NCBI GenBank assembly: GCA_018780645.1 | Contig: JADMJJ010000005.1 | Coordinates: forward strand, 62,001-126,000 | Direction: 5' to 3' | Length of the DNA: 64,000 nucleotides | Origin: Burkholderiaceae bacterium | GTDB lineage: Bacteria; Pseudomonadota; Gammaproteobacteria; Burkholderiales; Burkholderiaceae_C | Part shown: positions 41,108 through 52,362 of the stretch, in pieces | How positions within the stretch are numbered: position 1 is the stretch's first letter | Layout: every line of letters begins with the position of its first letter | Notes under the pieces: model-generated | Databases searched by the model: none | What the model was told of the DNA's origin: nothing | The model's input: the letters and a program-made list of their open reading frames with translations, nothing else | Position numbers and translations under genes: made by a program

Positions 41108-42322
41108 TTAATCAGCCTGCTTGCGCAGGAAGGCCGGGATCTCGATCTCGTCCATGCCATTGCTGGACAGGGCCTCGACCTTGGCCGCGGCCGTGCGGCC
41201 ATGGCGCCAGACGCTGGGCACGCTCATGCCGGCAAAGTCATTGCTGCTCATCGGCGGCGGTGCGGGCTGGAAGTGGCCCACCGGCTGGTTCAGCACCGGC
41301 AGATTGTCGGTACCGGTGCGCAGATTGACCTGCGGCTGCACCACGCTCAGCGGCGCCTGCATGCGCTTGGCCTGGGTCAGACCGGTGGCAATCACCGTGA
41401 CGCGCAGCTGGTCGCCCAGTGTTTCGTCATAGGCCGTGCCGTAGATCACATGGGCGTCGTCGGCCGCATAGCGACGGATCGTATTCATCGCATTGCGGCT
41501 TTCGGCCAGCTTGAAGGTCGAGCGACCGGCGGCGATCAGCACCAGCACGCCACGCGCGCCGGACAGATCGATGCCTTCCAGCAACGGGCAGGCCACTGCG
41601 GCTTCTGCCGCCTTGGTGGCGCGGTCCGGGCCACCGGCCTGCGCCGTGCCCATCATTGCCTTGCCGGGTTCGCTCATCACCGTCTTGACGTCTTCGAAGT
41701 CGACGTTGACCAGACCCGGGATGTGAATGATGTCGCTGATGCCGCCGACGGCGTTCTTCAGCACATCGTTCGCATGGGCGAAGGCCTGGTCTTGCGTGAC
41801 GTCGTCGCCCAGCACATCGAGCAGCTTGTCGTTCAGCACGACGATCAGCGAGTCCACATTCGCTTCCAGCTCGGCCAGGCCGGCGTCTGCCGCCTTGGTG
41901 CGACGGCCGCCTTCGAAGTCGAAGGGCTTGGTCACCACACCGACGGTCAGGATGCCCATTTCCTTGGCCACACGGGCGATCACCGGAGCCGCACCGGTGC
42001 CGGTACCGCCGCCCATGCCGGCGGTGATGAACAGCATATTGGCGCCGGTGATGGCGTCGCGTATGCGTTGTTCGGCTTCCTCTGCTGCAGCGCGGCCGGC
42101 TTCGGGCTTGGCGCCAGCGCCAAGGCCCGAGGTGCCCAGCTGAATCAGCTGATGCGCGCTCGATCGGTTCAGCGCCTGGGCATCGGTGTTCGCGCAAACG
42201 AACTCCACGCCTTGAACGCCCTGGTTGATCATGTGTTCGACGGCATTGCCTCCGCCGCCGCCCACGCCGATGACCTTGATCTGAGTGCCTTGGTCAAACT
42301 CTTCGATCATTTCGATCGCCAT
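41108..42322 (-). CDS. ftsZ: Cell division GTPase FtsZ
   Basis: FtsZ forms the Z-ring that organises septation. The 404-residue protein has IKVIGVGGGGGNAV, the GTP-binding GGGTGTGAAPV (tubulin signature, about 108-118), NVDFEDVKTVM, a variable linker and the conserved C-terminal tail EIEIPAFLRKQAD, which binds FtsA and ZipA-like partners. It has a strong AGGAGGT ribosome site. It is the last division gene before a terminator. Confidence 0.98.
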   Translation of the reverse strand: MAIEMIEEFDQGTQIKVIGVGGGGGNAVEHMINQGVQGVEFVCANTDAQALNRSSAHQLIQLGTSGLGAGAKPEAGRAAAEEAEQRIRDAITGANMLFITAGMGGGTGTGAAPVIARVAKEMGILTVGVVTKPFDFEGGRRTKAADAGLAELEANVDSLIVVLNDKLLDVLGDDVTQDQAFAHANDVLKNAVGGISDIIHIPGLVNVDFEDVKTVMSEPGKAMMGTAQAGGPDRATKAAEAAVACPLLEGIDLSGARGVLVLIAAGRSTFKLAESRNAMNTIRRYAADDAHVIYGTAYDETLGDQLRVTVIATGLTQAKRMQAPLSVVQPQVNLRTGTDNLPVLNQPVGHFQPAPPPMSSNDFAGMSVPSVWRHGRTAAAKVEALSSNGMDEIEIPAFLRKQAD

Positions 42323-42446
42323 ATGGAACCTCCTAGGTCGATTGTGCAGCTGCCACTGAAAAAAACTATCGGGCTTACGCCCATGCTTTGAGCCTCTTTG
42401 TCGTTTCCAACGTTTTGGGCTCTATAAAAATTCCTGCGCAACGTCA

Positions 42447-43676
42447 TCAGAAGTTGCCCAAGAACCAATCCTTCAAGCGTCCAAACAGGGTCTTCACCGA
42501 ACCGGCCTGCTGGGCCGCCTTCTGGCCGCGCGTGCGGGCCAGTCGGGCTTCTTCCAGCAGACCCATCACGGTGGCGGACCTCGGGTTGGACACCATGTCA
42601 AACAAAGCGCCGCTGTAGGTCGGGTTGCCCCGCCGCACCGGCTTCAAAAAGATGTCTTCGGCCAGCTCGACCATGCCCGGCATCACCGCCGAGCCGCCGG
42701 TCAGCACGATGCCGGACGAGAGCAGCTCTTCGTAGCCGCTCTCGCGAATGACCTGCTGCACCAGCGAGAAGATCTCCTCGACGCGCGGCTCGATCACACC
42801 GGCCAGCGCCTGGCGGCTGAGCATGCGCGGCGCTCGGTCGCCAAGACCTGGCACCTCGACCTGGTCGCTGGGGTCGGCCAGCAATTGCTTGGCCACGCCA
42901 TACTCGACCTTGATCTCCTCGGCATCCTTGGTCGGCGTGCGCAGGGCCATCGCGATATCGCTGGTGATCAGGTCACCGGCTATCGGTATCACGGCCGTGT
43001 GGCGGATCGCCCCGCCGGTGAAGATGGCCACATCGGTGGTGCCGGCGCCGATATCGACAATGGCCACGCCAAGGTCGCGCTCGTCGTCGGTCAGCGCGGC
43101 CAGGCTGGACGCGCTGGGGTTCAGCACCAGCTGGTCCACCTCGAGCCCGCAGCGGCGCACGCACTTGACGATGTTCTCGGCCGCGCTCTGAGCGCCGGTG
43201 ACGATGTGGACCTTGACCTCCAGGCGCCCGCCGCTCATGCCGATCGGCTCCTTGACCTCGTGGCCGTCGATCACGAACTCCTGGGGCTCGACCAGCAGCA
43301 GACGCTGGTCGTTGGGGATATTGATCGCCTTGGCCGTCTCGACGACTCGGGCCACATCGACCGGCGTGACCTCCTTGTCGCGCACGATCACCATGCCGGT
43401 GGAGTTCTGGCCGCGGATATGGCTGCCGGTGATGCCGGTATAGACGCGGCTGATCTTGCAGTCGGCCATCATCTCGGCCTCTTTCAAGGCCTGCTGTATC
43501 GACTGCACGGTGGCGTCGATATTCACCACCACGCCGCGCTTCAGGCCATGCGAGGGCGCCACGCCCAAGCCCGCGATGCGCAGCTCGCCCGAAGGCATGA
43601 CCTCGGCCACGACGGCCATCACCTTGGCGGTGCCAATGTCCAAGCCGACGACCAAATCCTTGTATTCCTTGGCCAT
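42447..43676 (-). CDS. ftsA: Cell division protein FtsA
   Basis: FtsA is the actin-like membrane anchor of the Z-ring. The 409-residue protein has LVVGLDIGTAKVMAVVAE, VDIGAGTTDVAIFTGG (phosphate 2) and VLTGGSAVMPG (adenosine), plus the 1C domain, and ends with an amphipathic membrane-binding helix LFGRLKDWFLGNF. It lies six bases after ftsQ. A 124-base gap separates it from ftsZ, with a weak hairpin and a T-run (42359-42382) just before the ftsZ leader. Confidence 0.97.
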   Translation of the reverse strand: MAKEYKDLVVGLDIGTAKVMAVVAEVMPSGELRIAGLGVAPSHGLKRGVVVNIDATVQSIQQALKEAEMMADCKISRVYTGITGSHIRGQNSTGMVIVRDKEVTPVDVARVVETAKAINIPNDQRLLLVEPQEFVIDGHEVKEPIGMSGGRLEVKVHIVTGAQSAAENIVKCVRRCGLEVDQLVLNPSASSLAALTDDERDLGVAIVDIGAGTTDVAIFTGGAIRHTAVIPIAGDLITSDIAMALRTPTKDAEEIKVEYGVAKQLLADPSDQVEVPGLGDRAPRMLSRQALAGVIEPRVEEIFSLVQQVIRESGYEELLSSGIVLTGGSAVMPGMVELAEDIFLKPVRRGNPTYSGALFDMVSNPRSATVMGLLEEARLARTRGQKAAQQAGSVKTLFGRLKDWFLGNF

Positions 43677-43682
43677 AAATCC

Positions 43683-44516
43683 TCAACGTTTCTTGACGGG
43701 CCCGACCGGGCCCGTTGTGGTGGACACACCGCGCAGGTGCACGGCATAGCCATCGGCATGGCGCAGATCGGCGGACTCCAGAGGCCGCTGATACTGCGAG
43801 GTGATCTGCGTCACCGTGCGAACAAACTGCGACAGGCGCAGCAACACCTCGTCATCGGTGCCGCGGCCCAGTTCGACCACCGCGCCACGTTCCATCTTGA
43901 TGCGCCAGGAGCCGCGGCCCGACAGGTCCAGCCGCTCGACGCTGTCTTCCAGCGGCGCGACCGCCTCGTTCACGCGCCGCCACAGCGACAACATATGCGG
44001 CGCCGTGCCCTGCGGGCCCGACAGCACCGGCAGCCTCTCGTCCTCGACATCGCCCAGGTTGGCCTGGAACACCTCGCCCTGGGTATTGACCAGCAGGCTC
44101 TCCTCGGCGGCCTCGCTGTCGGCATTGGCCCCCTCGACCTTGCCCTCCCACAGGGCCGCGGCATGGTGTTCTTCGAGGCTGACCACCAAGCGATTGGGCC
44201 AGACCCGCTGCACCACCGCATGCCGCACCCAGGGCACGGCCTCGAAGGCCTCGCGCCCCGCGGCCAGGTTCATCGTGAAGAAGTTGCCCTGCAGCCGCGG
44301 CAAGGCATTGGCGCGCAGCGAGGCCACGCTGTTGCGCGAGACCTCACCGTCTACCTTGATGGCGCGCAGTCCGAATACCGGCAGGCGCGCCACCCAGCTC
44401 ATCAGCAGTGCGAGGACTGCCAGGGCGATCAAGGTGAACAGCAGCGCCGACACGCCATTCATCAGCCGCACGTCGGGCGGCAACTGGATGTCGTGGGTGG
44501 AGGTGGCGGCGCGCAT
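43683..44516 (-). CDS. ftsQ: Cell division protein FtsQ
   Basis: FtsQ links cytoplasmic and periplasmic divisome parts. The 277-residue protein has a cytosolic N-terminus, one TM helix (LLFTLIALAVLALLMSWV, about 23-40) and a POTRA domain starting LPVFGLRAIKVDGEVSRNSV, then the FtsQ beta domain with WVRHAVVQRVWPNRLVVSLE. ATG 44516 is chosen; a longer frame to 44588 lies inside ddl and is rejected. It starts 10 bases after ddl. Confidence 0.95.
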   Translation of the reverse strand: MRAATSTHDIQLPPDVRLMNGVSALLFTLIALAVLALLMSWVARLPVFGLRAIKVDGEVSRNSVASLRANALPRLQGNFFTMNLAAGREAFEAVPWVRHAVVQRVWPNRLVVSLEEHHAAALWEGKVEGANADSEAAEESLLVNTQGEVFQANLGDVEDERLPVLSGPQGTAPHMLSLWRRVNEAVAPLEDSVERLDLSGRGSWRIKMERGAVVELGRGTDDEVLLRLSQFVRTVTQITSQYQRPLESADLRHADGYAVHLRGVSTTTGPVGPVKKR

Positions 44517-44526
44517 GGCTGTTCGT

Positions 44527-45507
44527 TCAGTGCGACGTGGCGGAATCGAGGCTGGCGTGAGCAAGCAGCCACAGGCACAGCAGCTCATAGCTGAGGCCGG
44601 CGGCCTTGGCCGAGATAGGCACCAGCGAATGCGAGGTCATGCCCGGCGAGGTGTTCATCTCGAGCAGGAAGGGCTTGCGGTCGCTCGCGCGCAGCATGAT
44701 GTCGGCACGGCCCCAGCCGCGGCAGCCCAGCGAGCGGTAGGCGGCGAGCACGATGCGCTGGATTTCCTGCTCCTCTTCAGCCGGCAGGCCGCTCGGGCAG
44801 AGGTAGCGCGTGCTGTCGGTGAAATACTTGTTCTGGTAGTCGTAATTGCCTGCCGGCGCCTGGATGCGGACCACGGGCAGCACGACGGCGTTCAAGCCCT
44901 CACCCAGCACCGGGCAAGTCAACTCGTCGCCATCAATGAACTCCTCGCACAGCACCTCGCTATCGTAGCGGGCCGCAAGGGCCACGGCCTCCTGCATTTG
45001 CGAGTAGCCAACGACTTTTGTGGCCCCCATCGACGAGCCCTCGTGCGGCGGCTTGACGAACAGCGGCAGGCCCAGCTCGTCGGGCACGACACGGGTGTGC
45101 TCGCGGGTCTGCTGATCGGCCGCAAGCTTCACATAGCGCGGCGTCGGCAGGCCATCGGCCAGCCACAGACGCTTGGTCATGATCTTGTCCATCGCGATGC
45201 TGGAGGCCATCACGCCCGAGCCGGTGTAGGGGATGCCCAGCAGCTCCAGCGCGCCCTGCACGGTGCCGTCCTCGCCATGCCGACCATGCAGGGCGATGAA
45301 GCAGCGGTCAAAGCCCTCGCGCTTGAGCTCGACCAGCTCGCGCTCGGCCGGGTCGAAGGCATGGGCATCGACGCCCAGGCTCAGCAGGGCCTTTAGCACG
45401 CCCGGGCCCGACATGGTCTTGGAAACTTCGCGCTCGGCCGAGGTGCCGCCCATCAGCACGGCCACCTTGCCCAGCGCCTTCACATCAATATTCAGATCGA
45501 GCTTCAT
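44527..45507 (-). CDS. ddl: D-alanine--D-alanine ligase
   Basis: Ddl makes D-Ala-D-Ala for the muropeptide. The 326-residue ATP-grasp enzyme has [53 protein letters not shown] and [18 protein letters not shown]. It is of the DdlB type found in dcw clusters. The start ATG 45507 overlaps the murC stop by four bases. Confidence 0.97.
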   Translation of the reverse strand: MKLDLNIDVKALGKVAVLMGGTSAEREVSKTMSGPGVLKALLSLGVDAHAFDPAERELVELKREGFDRCFIALHGRHGEDGTVQGALELLGIPYTGSGVMASSIAMDKIMTKRLWLADGLPTPRYVKLAADQQTREHTRVVPDELGLPLFVKPPHEGSSMGATKVVGYSQMQEAVALAARYDSEVLCEEFIDGDELTCPVLGEGLNAVVLPVVRIQAPAGNYDYQNKYFTDSTRYLCPSGLPAEEEQEIQRIVLAAYRSLGCRGWGRADIMLRASDRKPFLLEMNTSPGMTSHSLVPISAKAAGLSYELLCLWLLAHASLDSATSH

Positions 45508-46928
45508 GCGCCCTGCCCCTTCAACATCTTCACCACCTGGGCCGGCACGCCGCCCATATTGCCGGCACCCATGGCGATCACCACATCGCCGTCACGCGCG
45601 TACTGGCAGATCGCCTGCGGCATCGCGCTCACCTCATCGACAAAGACAGGTTCGACCTTGCCGGCCACGCGCAATGCACGGGCCAGGCTGCGGCCATCGG
45701 CCGCCACGATCGGTGCCTCGCCGGCCGAATAGACCTCGGTCAGCAAGACGCTGTCGGCGCTGGACATGACCTTGACGAAGTCTTCAAAGCAGTCGCGCGT
45801 GCGGGTGTAGCGATGCGGCTGGAAGGCAAGCACCAGGCGCCGGCCGGGGAAGGCCCCGCGTGCGGCCGACAGCACCGCCGCCATCTCGACCGGATGGTGG
45901 CCATAGTCGTCGATCAGGGTGAAGGTGCCGCCACTGGTCGCCGGCAGCTCGCCATAGCGCTGGAAGCGCCTGCCCACACCTGCGAAGCCGGCCAGCGCCT
46001 TCAGCATCGGCGCATCGGGCAGCTCCAACTCGGCGGCCACGCAGATCGCGGCCAGCGCGTTCAGCACATTGTGCGAGCCGGCCAGATTCAGGGTCACGTC
46101 CAGATCGGGCAGGGCCGCGCCGCTGTCGCTCAGCTCGCGGCGCTGCACGGTGAAGCGCATCTGGCCGCCGGGCAGTGCCTGCACGTCAACCGCGCGCACC
46201 TGCACGTCGTCGCCGAAACCATAGGTGATCACGGGGCGCGACAGCATCGGCAGTATCGAGCGCACGCCCGGATCGTCGCCGCACACGATGGCCGAGCCAT
46301 AGAAGGGCATGCGGTGCAGGAACTCGACAAAGGCCTGCTTCAGCCTGGCGAAGTCATGGCCATAGGTCTCCATATGGTCGGCGTCGATATTGGTGACGAC
46401 GGCCAGCACCGGCAGCAGGTTCAGGAACGAAGCGTCCGACTCATCGGCCTCGACGACGATGTACTCGCCCGAGCCGAGTCGCGAATTGGCGCCGGCGCTG
46501 TTGAGCATGCCGCCGATGACGAAGGTCGGGTCGAGCTCGGCTTCGGCCAGCACGCTGGTGACCAGCGAGGTGGTCGTCGTCTTGCCGTGGGTGCCGGCGA
46601 TGGCAATGCCGCGCTTGAGGCGCATCAGCTCGGCCAGCATGACCGCGCGGGGCACGACCGGCACGCGGGCGGCGCGGGCGGCGGTGACCTCGGGGTTGTC
46701 CTGCTTCACGGCCGTGGACGTGACCACCGCCTGCGCGCCGGCAATGTGAGCGGCGTCGTGGCCGATGTGCACGCGTATGCCCAGCGAGGCCAGGCGCTGC
46801 GAGGTGGCGCTGTCGCTCTGGTCCGAGCCCGACACGGCATAGCCCAGGTTGTGCAGGATCTCGGCAATGCCGCTCATGCCGGCACCGCCGATGCCGACGA
46901 AGTGGATGCGTTTGACGGCGTGCTTCAT
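45504..46928 (-). CDS. murC: UDP-N-acetylmuramate--L-alanine ligase
   Basis: MurC adds the first residue of the stem peptide. The 474-residue protein has [17 protein letters not shown], the ATP site [19 protein letters not shown] and the C-terminal domain with [14 protein letters not shown]. Length is typical. It starts inside the last bases of murG (ATGA overlap at 46925-46928) and is coupled to ddl. Confidence 0.97.
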   Translation of the reverse strand: MKHAVKRIHFVGIGGAGMSGIAEILHNLGYAVSGSDQSDSATSQRLASLGIRVHIGHDAAHIAGAQAVVTSTAVKQDNPEVTAARAARVPVVPRAVMLAELMRLKRGIAIAGTHGKTTTTSLVTSVLAEAELDPTFVIGGMLNSAGANSRLGSGEYIVVEADESDASFLNLLPVLAVVTNIDADHMETYGHDFARLKQAFVEFLHRMPFYGSAIVCGDDPGVRSILPMLSRPVITYGFGDDVQVRAVDVQALPGGQMRFTVQRRELSDSGAALPDLDVTLNLAGSHNVLNALAAICVAAELELPDAPMLKALAGFAGVGRRFQRYGELPATSGGTFTLIDDYGHHPVEMAAVLSAARGAFPGRRLVLAFQPHRYTRTRDCFEDFVKVMSSADSVLLTEVYSAGEAPIVAADGRSLARALRVAGKVEPVFVDEVSAMPQAICQYARDGDVVIAMGAGNMGGVPAQVVKMLKGQGA

Positions 46929-48016
46929 GCGTACGCCTTTTGATCAGTCATCTTTTCGATCTCATCGGCCACACGCGCGGCGGCACGGGGCCGGGCAAGC
47001 GCATGGGCCTTGAGGCCCATTGCCATCAAGGCGGAGCGGTCAAGGGTGCTCAGCAGCTCGAACAGGCGCTGCGGGCTCAGCTCGCTCTGCGGCAGGTGGA
47101 TGGCCGCGCCGTGCTGCGCCATGAACTTGGCGTTATCGCGCTGGTGCGAAGTGGTGCTGACCACCAGCGGCACCAGCACGGCCGGCACGCCGGCCGCGCA
47201 CAGCTCGCTGACCGTCACAGCACCGGCGCGGCAGACGACCAGGTCGCACTCGGTCAGACGCTGGGCCATGTCGTCGATGAAGGGCACGACCTCGGCCTGC
47301 ACACCCGAAGCGGCATAGGCCGCCTTGACGGCGTCGAAGTTGCCCGCGCCGGTCTGGTGCGTGACCCAGGGGCGCTCCAGCTGCGGCCACAGGGCGAGTG
47401 CCTTGGGCAGGCAGTCGTTCAGCGCCTGGGCGCCCAGGCTGCCACCGACAACCAGCACGCGCAGCGGGCCGTGCCGGCCCTCGTAGCGCAGCTCGGGGGC
47501 GGCGATGGCCTCAATCTCGCTGCGCACAGGGTTGCCGGTGACAACCGCCTTGGCCGTGGTCGCGGCCGCCGCGCCGTCGAAACCGAAGCCTATGCGCCGG
47601 GCAAACGGGCGCAGGCTGCTATTGCTCATCAACAGACTCGCGTCGGCATTGACCAGCATCAAGGGGCGGCGCAGCAGCCAGGCCATCAGGCCGCCGGGGA
47701 AGCAGACATAGCCGCCCATGCCCAGCACCGCATCGGCCGAGCGCTTGCGCAGGATGGCGGCGCTGTCGACAAAGGCCTTCAGCAGCTTGGCGCAGCCCTT
47801 CACCGTATGCAGCAGGCCCTTGCCACGCAGGCCGCTGAACTGGATGCTGTCCATGCTGATGCCGCTGGGTGGCACCAGCTTGTTTTCCATGCCGTGGGAT
47901 GTGCCCAGCCAGCTAACGGTCCAGCCACGGCGCTGCATCTCCTCGGCCACGGCCAGGCCCGGGATGATGTGGCCGCCGGTACCGGCGGCCATGATGACCA
48001 GATGACGACTGGTCAT
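46925..48016 (-). CDS. murG: UDP-GlcNAc:undecaprenyl-PP-MurNAc-pentapeptide transferase
   Basis: MurG converts lipid I to lipid II at the inner face of the membrane. The 363-residue GT-B enzyme has [47 protein letters not shown] and the donor site [20 protein letters not shown]. The start overlaps the stop of a 56-codon gene (48013-48016), and its own stop overlaps murC. Confidence 0.97.
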   Translation of the reverse strand: MTSRHLVIMAAGTGGHIIPGLAVAEEMQRRGWTVSWLGTSHGMENKLVPPSGISMDSIQFSGLRGKGLLHTVKGCAKLLKAFVDSAAILRKRSADAVLGMGGYVCFPGGLMAWLLRRPLMLVNADASLLMSNSSLRPFARRIGFGFDGAAAATTAKAVVTGNPVRSEIEAIAAPELRYEGRHGPLRVLVVGGSLGAQALNDCLPKALALWPQLERPWVTHQTGAGNFDAVKAAYAASGVQAEVVPFIDDMAQRLTECDLVVCRAGAVTVSELCAAGVPAVLVPLVVSTTSHQRDNAKFMAQHGAAIHLPQSELSPQRLFELLSTLDRSALMAMGLKAHALARPRAAARVADEIEKMTDQKAYA

Positions 48017-48183
48017 GACTTGACCCTCTTGGCTTCGGCGCGCAGGCTGCGGCGCGGCTTGCGCGGGCCGTACTGCTTGCGTGCTTCGAAATCGCGCGAC
48101 TGCGCCGTGGCCAGCAGGCCAAGCGCCTTCACCAGTTCCGCCAGATCATCGGCCAGACTCAATGCGAGTTCGCGCAAGCTCAT
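48013..48183 (-). CDS. 56-residue small protein between ftsW and murG
   Basis: This short frame of 56 codons and a TGA fits exactly between its neighbours: its ATG overlaps the ftsW stop (48180-48183) and its TGA overlaps the murG ATG (48013-48016). The N-terminal part is an acidic-hydrophobic amphipathic helix ([20 protein letters not shown]), and the C-terminal half is basic ([19 protein letters not shown]). No family recognised; no signal peptide or TM helix. Exact overlap on both sides strongly suggests real, coupled translation; a role with MurG or FtsW is only inference. Confidence 0.75.
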   Translation of the reverse strand: MSLRELALSLADDLAELVKALGLLATAQSRDFEARKQYGPRKPRRSLRAEAKRVKS

Positions 48184-49442
48184 GCCCTGCCCCCCCGCAT
48201 CATCTGTCTGTTCTCGATGTCGATTCTGACGACGATGGCCAGCGCCACACAGTTCATCAGGATGGCCGAACCGCCATAGCTCATCAGCGGCAGGGTAAGG
48301 CCCTTGGTCGGCAGCACGCCCAGGTTCACGCCCATATTGATAAAAGCCTGGCCGCCCATCCAGATGCCCACGCCCTGGGCCATCAGGCCGGCGAAGACGC
48401 GGTCCAGCGCGATCGCCTGGCGGCCGATGTGGAACAGGCGTCGCGACAGCCAGAAGAAGGCGACGATGACGATGGCCACGCCGACAAAGCCCAGCTCCTC
48501 GCCGATGACGGCCAGCAGAAAGTCGGTGTGGGCCTCGGGCAGGTAGTGCAGCTTCTCTATGCTGCCGCCCAGACCCTGGCCGAAGAACTCGCCGCGGCCG
48601 AAGGCGATCAGCGAATGGGTCAGCTGATAGGCCTTGCCCTGGGCATAGCGCTCGTCCCAGGGGTTCAGATAGGCAAAGATGCGCTCGCGCCGCCAGTCGC
48701 TCAGCGACACCATCAGCACAAAGGCGCCGACCAGCACCGTGATGATGAGCAGGAACATGCGGCCGTTGACGCCGCCCAGGAACAGGATGCCCATCGCGAT
48801 CGCAGCGATGACCATGAAGGCCCCCATATCCGGCTCGGCCAGCAGCAGCACGCCCACCACACCCAGGGCGATCACCATCGGGTAGGTGGCGCGGAAGAAG
48901 TTCTCCTTCAGGTCCATCTTGCGCACCATATAGCTGGCGGCGTACATGGCCATGGCGAGCTTGGCCAGCTCGCTGGGCTGGAAGTTCATCACCCCCAGCG
49001 GAATCCAGCGGCGCGCGCCATAGACGACCTTGCCCACCCCCGGGATCAGCACCACCACGAGCAGGACCAGCGAGACAACAAACATCCAGGGCGCAAAGCG
49101 CTCCCAGGTGCTGATCGGCACCTGCACCACCACCAGCGCCGCAACGATGGCCAGCCCCACGGCCACCGCATGGCGGCCCAGGAAATAGGTGCCGGTGTAG
49201 CGCGAGAAGCGGGGGTTGTCCGGCATCGCCACCGAGGCCGAATAGACCATCAGCGTGCCCAGGGCCATCAGCGCGAGCACAACCCAGACCAGGCTCTGAT
49301 CGAAGCCCAGCAGCTTGGTCGACTGGCCCGACGACACGCTGACCCAGTCACGCACCGGCACCTCGGCCTTGGGCTCGCGCGAGACCAGATTGGCCCAGCG
49401 CTGGCGCAGGCTGCTCAGGCTGAAAGCGTCGGCAATGCTCAT
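48180..49442 (-). CDS. ftsW: Lipid II polymerase FtsW (SEDS family)
   Basis: FtsW polymerises septal peptidoglycan with FtsI. The 420-residue SEDS membrane protein has about 10 TM helices, [10 protein letters not shown], the conserved W[18 protein letters not shown], [12 protein letters not shown] and [20 protein letters not shown] near the C-terminus. The start overlaps murD's stop by four bases and its stop overlaps the small gene that follows. Confidence 0.97.
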   Translation of the reverse strand: MSIADAFSLSSLRQRWANLVSREPKAEVPVRDWVSVSSGQSTKLLGFDQSLVWVVLALMALGTLMVYSASVAMPDNPRFSRYTGTYFLGRHAVAVGLAIVAALVVVQVPISTWERFAPWMFVVSLVLLVVVLIPGVGKVVYGARRWIPLGVMNFQPSELAKLAMAMYAASYMVRKMDLKENFFRATYPMVIALGVVGVLLLAEPDMGAFMVIAAIAMGILFLGGVNGRMFLLIITVLVGAFVLMVSLSDWRRERIFAYLNPWDERYAQGKAYQLTHSLIAFGRGEFFGQGLGGSIEKLHYLPEAHTDFLLAVIGEELGFVGVAIVIVAFFWLSRRLFHIGRQAIALDRVFAGLMAQGVGIWMGGQAFINMGVNLGVLPTKGLTLPLMSYGGSAILMNCVALAIVVRIDIENRQMMRGGRA

Positions 49443-51175
49443 GCCATGCCTCTTTCGCTGGCCAGGGCCTGCACCGCGTCGACGAAGACCTCGGCGCGAT
49501 GCGCGTAGTTGCGGAACATGTCCAGGCTGGCGCAGGCAGGGCTCAAGAGTACGCAGTCGCCGGACTGGGCCTGCTCAAACGCCCATTGGGTGGCGGCCGG
49601 CAGGTCGTCGAATCGCTGCTGCGGCACGCCCGTCTCGGCCAGCACGGCCTCGATCTGCGCAGCGTCGCGGCCAATCAGGGCCACGGCTCGGGCATGGCGC
49701 GCCACCGGCGCGGCCAGGGGGCTGAAGTCCTGACCCTTGCCGTCGCCGCCGAGGATGATCACGATCCTTGACGGGGTGCGGTCTTGCCCAAGGCCGGTCA
49801 GCGCCGCCACGGTGGCGCCGACATTGGTGCCCTTGCTGTCGTCAATCGCATCAATGCCGTCAATGGTGTTGACATGCTCGACGCGGTGCGGCTCGCCGCG
49901 GTACTCACGCAGGCCGTGCAGCATCGGCGCCAGCGGCAGGCCGGCGGTGCTGCACAGCGCCAAGGCGGCCAAGGCGTTCGAGGCGTTGTGACGACCACGC
50001 ACGCGCAGCGCGTCGGCCGGCATCAGGCGCTGGATGATGATTTCTTCCTCGTCATCATCCTTGCGGCGCTTGATGGTTTCATCTGCTTCCAGCGCACGCA
50101 CCAACCAGGCCATGCCGTTCTCGGTGACCAGGCCGAAGTCACCCGGGCGGTCCGGCGCGTCAAGACCGAAGCGCACCAGCTTTCGCGACACGGCACGCGT
50201 CGGCCGGCCACGGCCGCCCTTGACCATCACCGGCGCGGGCACCAAGGCCTCAACCCGTGGATCGTCGCGGTTGATGACCATCACGCCCTGCTCGCCGAAC
50301 ACGCGGGCCTTGGCGGCGATATAGGCCTCCATGCCGCCATGCCAGTCAAGATGGTCCTGAGTGATGTTCAGCACCGTGCCGGCCGTAGGCTCGAAACCTT
50401 GCACGCCATCGAGCTGAAAGCTGGACAGCTCCAGCACCCAGACCTCGGGCAGGTATTCGAACACCGGTGCCTTGGGCGGCGGCGGCTTGATCGGCAGCGG
50501 CGGCTCGTCCAGCAGGGCATCGACCGCTTCGAGCGTGGTCTGCTCGGGAATGGGCTCGGGCTCTGCCTCCACTTCGGCGGGCGCCTCAAGCGCCCGCTCT
50601 TCCGCTTCGGTCGACTCCTCGGCTACAACAGGCTCAGCCGACGGCTCGACTTCGGCCACCGGCTCCAGGTCCAGCGCCACGGCCAGCGTGTCCAGCATCG
50701 TTGGCCCGATATTGCCGGCCATCGCCACGCGCTTGCCGGTGCGGGCCACCAGCTGGGCCGTCATCGAGGTCGTCGTGGTCTTGCCATTGGTGCCGGTGAT
50801 GGCTAGCACGGCCGGCGCGTAGCGGCGCTCGGCCTTCAGATCGGCCAGGGCTTGAGCAAACAGATCCAGCTCGCCCTGGATGCGGATGCCGGCGGCGCGG
50901 GCCTGGGCCAGCAGCGGCGCGATGCGGGCGTCGCCGGGGGCCAGCCCCGGGCTCTTCAGCAGCAGCTGCACGCCGTGCAAGACGTTTTCGGCAAACTCGC
51001 CGCTCAGCCGCGTGGCGGCCGGCACCTTCTCGGCCAGGGCGGCGGCCTGCGGCGGGTTCTCGCGGGAATCCCAGACCTGCACCCGGGCGCCGAAACGGGC
51101 GCACCAGGCGGCCATGGCCAGACCGGACTCGCCGAGTCCGAGCACCATGACGTTGAGGTCTTGAAGGTGTCGCAT
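49439..51175 (-). CDS. murD: UDP-N-acetylmuramoylalanine--D-glutamate ligase with acidic insertions
   Basis: MurD adds D-Glu to the stem peptide. The protein is 578 residues, well over the usual 440-510. Motifs are intact: [17 protein letters not shown] site [38 protein letters not shown] and [11 protein letters not shown]. Between the ATP-binding strand ([13 protein letters not shown]) and [11 protein letters not shown] lies an about 85-residue Glu/Ala/Pro-rich insertion (such as [19 protein letters not shown]), and a second, shorter charged insertion ([12 protein letters not shown]) sits before the C-terminal domain. The frame is open throughout, so it is not a simple frameshift. It starts eight bases after mraY. 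Confidence 0.93.
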   Translation of the reverse strand: MRHLQDLNVMVLGLGESGLAMAAWCARFGARVQVWDSRENPPQAAALAEKVPAATRLSGEFAENVLHGVQLLLKSPGLAPGDARIAPLLAQARAAGIRIQGELDLFAQALADLKAERRYAPAVLAITGTNGKTTTTSMTAQLVARTGKRVAMAGNIGPTMLDTLAVALDLEPVAEVEPSAEPVVAEESTEAEERALEAPAEVEAEPEPIPEQTTLEAVDALLDEPPLPIKPPPPKAPVFEYLPEVWVLELSSFQLDGVQGFEPTAGTVLNITQDHLDWHGGMEAYIAAKARVFGEQGVMVINRDDPRVEALVPAPVMVKGGRGRPTRAVSRKLVRFGLDAPDRPGDFGLVTENGMAWLVRALEADETIKRRKDDDEEEIIIQRLMPADALRVRGRHNASNALAALALCSTAGLPLAPMLHGLREYRGEPHRVEHVNTIDGIDAIDDSKGTNVGATVAALTGLGQDRTPSRIVIILGGDGKGQDFSPLAAPVARHARAVALIGRDAAQIEAVLAETGVPQQRFDDLPAATQWAFEQAQSGDCVLLSPACASLDMFRNYAHRAEVFVDAVQALASERGMA

Positions 51176-51183
51176 GATGGAGT

Positions 51184-52362
51184 TCAGCGCAGCTTCAGGC
51201 TGGCCAGGCCGACCAGGCACAGCAGCATGGTGATGATCCAGAAGCGCACGACGACCTGCGTCTCCTTCCAGCCCGACTTCTCGAAATGGTGGTGCAGCGG
51301 CGCCATCTTGAAGATGCGCCGGCCCTCGCCATAGCGCTTCTTGGTGAACTTGAACCAGCTCACCTGGAGCATCACCGACAGCACCTCGACGACGAACACG
51401 CCGCCCATGATGCCCAGCACGATCTCCTGGCGCGTGATCACGGCCATCGTGCCCAGCGCGCCGCCCAGCGACAGTGCGCCCACATCGCCCATGAAAACCT
51501 GGGCCGGATGGGTGTTGAACCACAGAAAGGCAAGGCCCGCCCCCGCCATGGCGGCGCAGAAGATCAAGAGCTCGCCCGAGCCCGGGATGTAGGGGAAGAG
51601 CAGGTACTTCGAGTACACCGACGAGCCCGTCACATAGGCGAACACGCCCAGGGCCGAGCCCACCATCACCACCGGCATGATGGCCAGGCCGTCCAGACCG
51701 TCGGTGAAGTTGACCGCATTGCTGGTGCCGACGATGACAAAGTAGGTCAAGGCGATGAAGCCGAACACGCCCAGCGGATAGCTGACCGTCTTGAAGAAGG
51801 GCACCAAGAGGTCGGCCTTGGGCGGCAGATCGTTCGAGAAACCGCTCTGCACCCAGCGCAGAAAGAGCTCCAGCACGCGCAGATTCGAGGTCTCGGACAC
51901 GCTGAAGGCCAGGTACAGCGCCGCCACCAGGCCGATCAGCGACTGCCAGAAGAACTTCTCGCGGCTGGCCATGCCCTCGGGGTTCTTGTGCACGACCTTG
52001 CGCCAGTCATCGACCCAGCCAACCGCACCAAAGCCCAGGGTGACCATCATCACCACCCAGACGAAGCGATTGCTCCAGTCGAACCAGAGCAGGGTCGAGA
52101 CGGCGATGCCTATCAGTATCAGCACGCCGCCCATCGTCGGCGTGCCGCTCTTCGACAGATGCTGCTGCACGCCGTACTCGCGGATCGGCTGGCCGATCTT
52201 CATCGCGGTCAGCCAGCGAATCACCCAGGGACCGAAGGCCAGGCCTATCAGCAGGCTGGTCAGTGCAGCCATCACGGCACGGAATGTGATGTACTGGAAC
52301 ACGCGCAGAAAGCCCAGATCGGGGTAGCGCTCCTGCAGCAGCAAGGCGAGGCTAAGCAGCAT
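51184..52362 (-). CDS. mraY: Phospho-N-acetylmuramoyl-pentapeptide transferase
   Basis: MraY makes lipid I. The 392-residue membrane enzyme has about 10 TM helices, [24 protein letters not shown] (Asp pair), [25 protein letters not shown] and [16 protein letters not shown] 52362 is used; an ATG at 52374 would add four residues. Either start overlaps the end of murF (stop at 52352). Confidence 0.97.
   Translation of the reverse strand: MLLSLALLLQERYPDLGFLRVFQYITFRAVMAALTSLLIGLAFGPWVIRWLTAMKIGQPIREYGVQQHLSKSGTPTMGGVLILIGIAVSTLLWFDWSNRFVWVVMMVTLGFGAVGWVDDWRKVVHKNPEGMASREKFFWQSLIGLVAALYLAFSVSETSNLRVLELFLRWVQSGFSNDLPPKADLLVPFFKTVSYPLGVFGFIALTYFVIVGTSNAVNFTDGLDGLAIMPVVMVGSALGVFAYVTGSSVYSKYLLFPYIPGSGELLIFCAAMAGAGLAFLWFNTHPAQVFMGDVGALSLGGALGTMAVITRQEIVLGIMGGVFVVEVLSVMLQVSWFKFTKKRYGEGRRIFKMAPLHHHFEKSGWKETQVVVRFWIITMLLCLVGLASLKLR

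Noticed and set aside
42359-42382. Hairpin and T-run between ftsA and ftsZ as a terminator
   Set aside because: The stem GGGC/GCCC is only four base pairs, and a terminator here would stop ftsZ; kept only as a possible weak attenuator.
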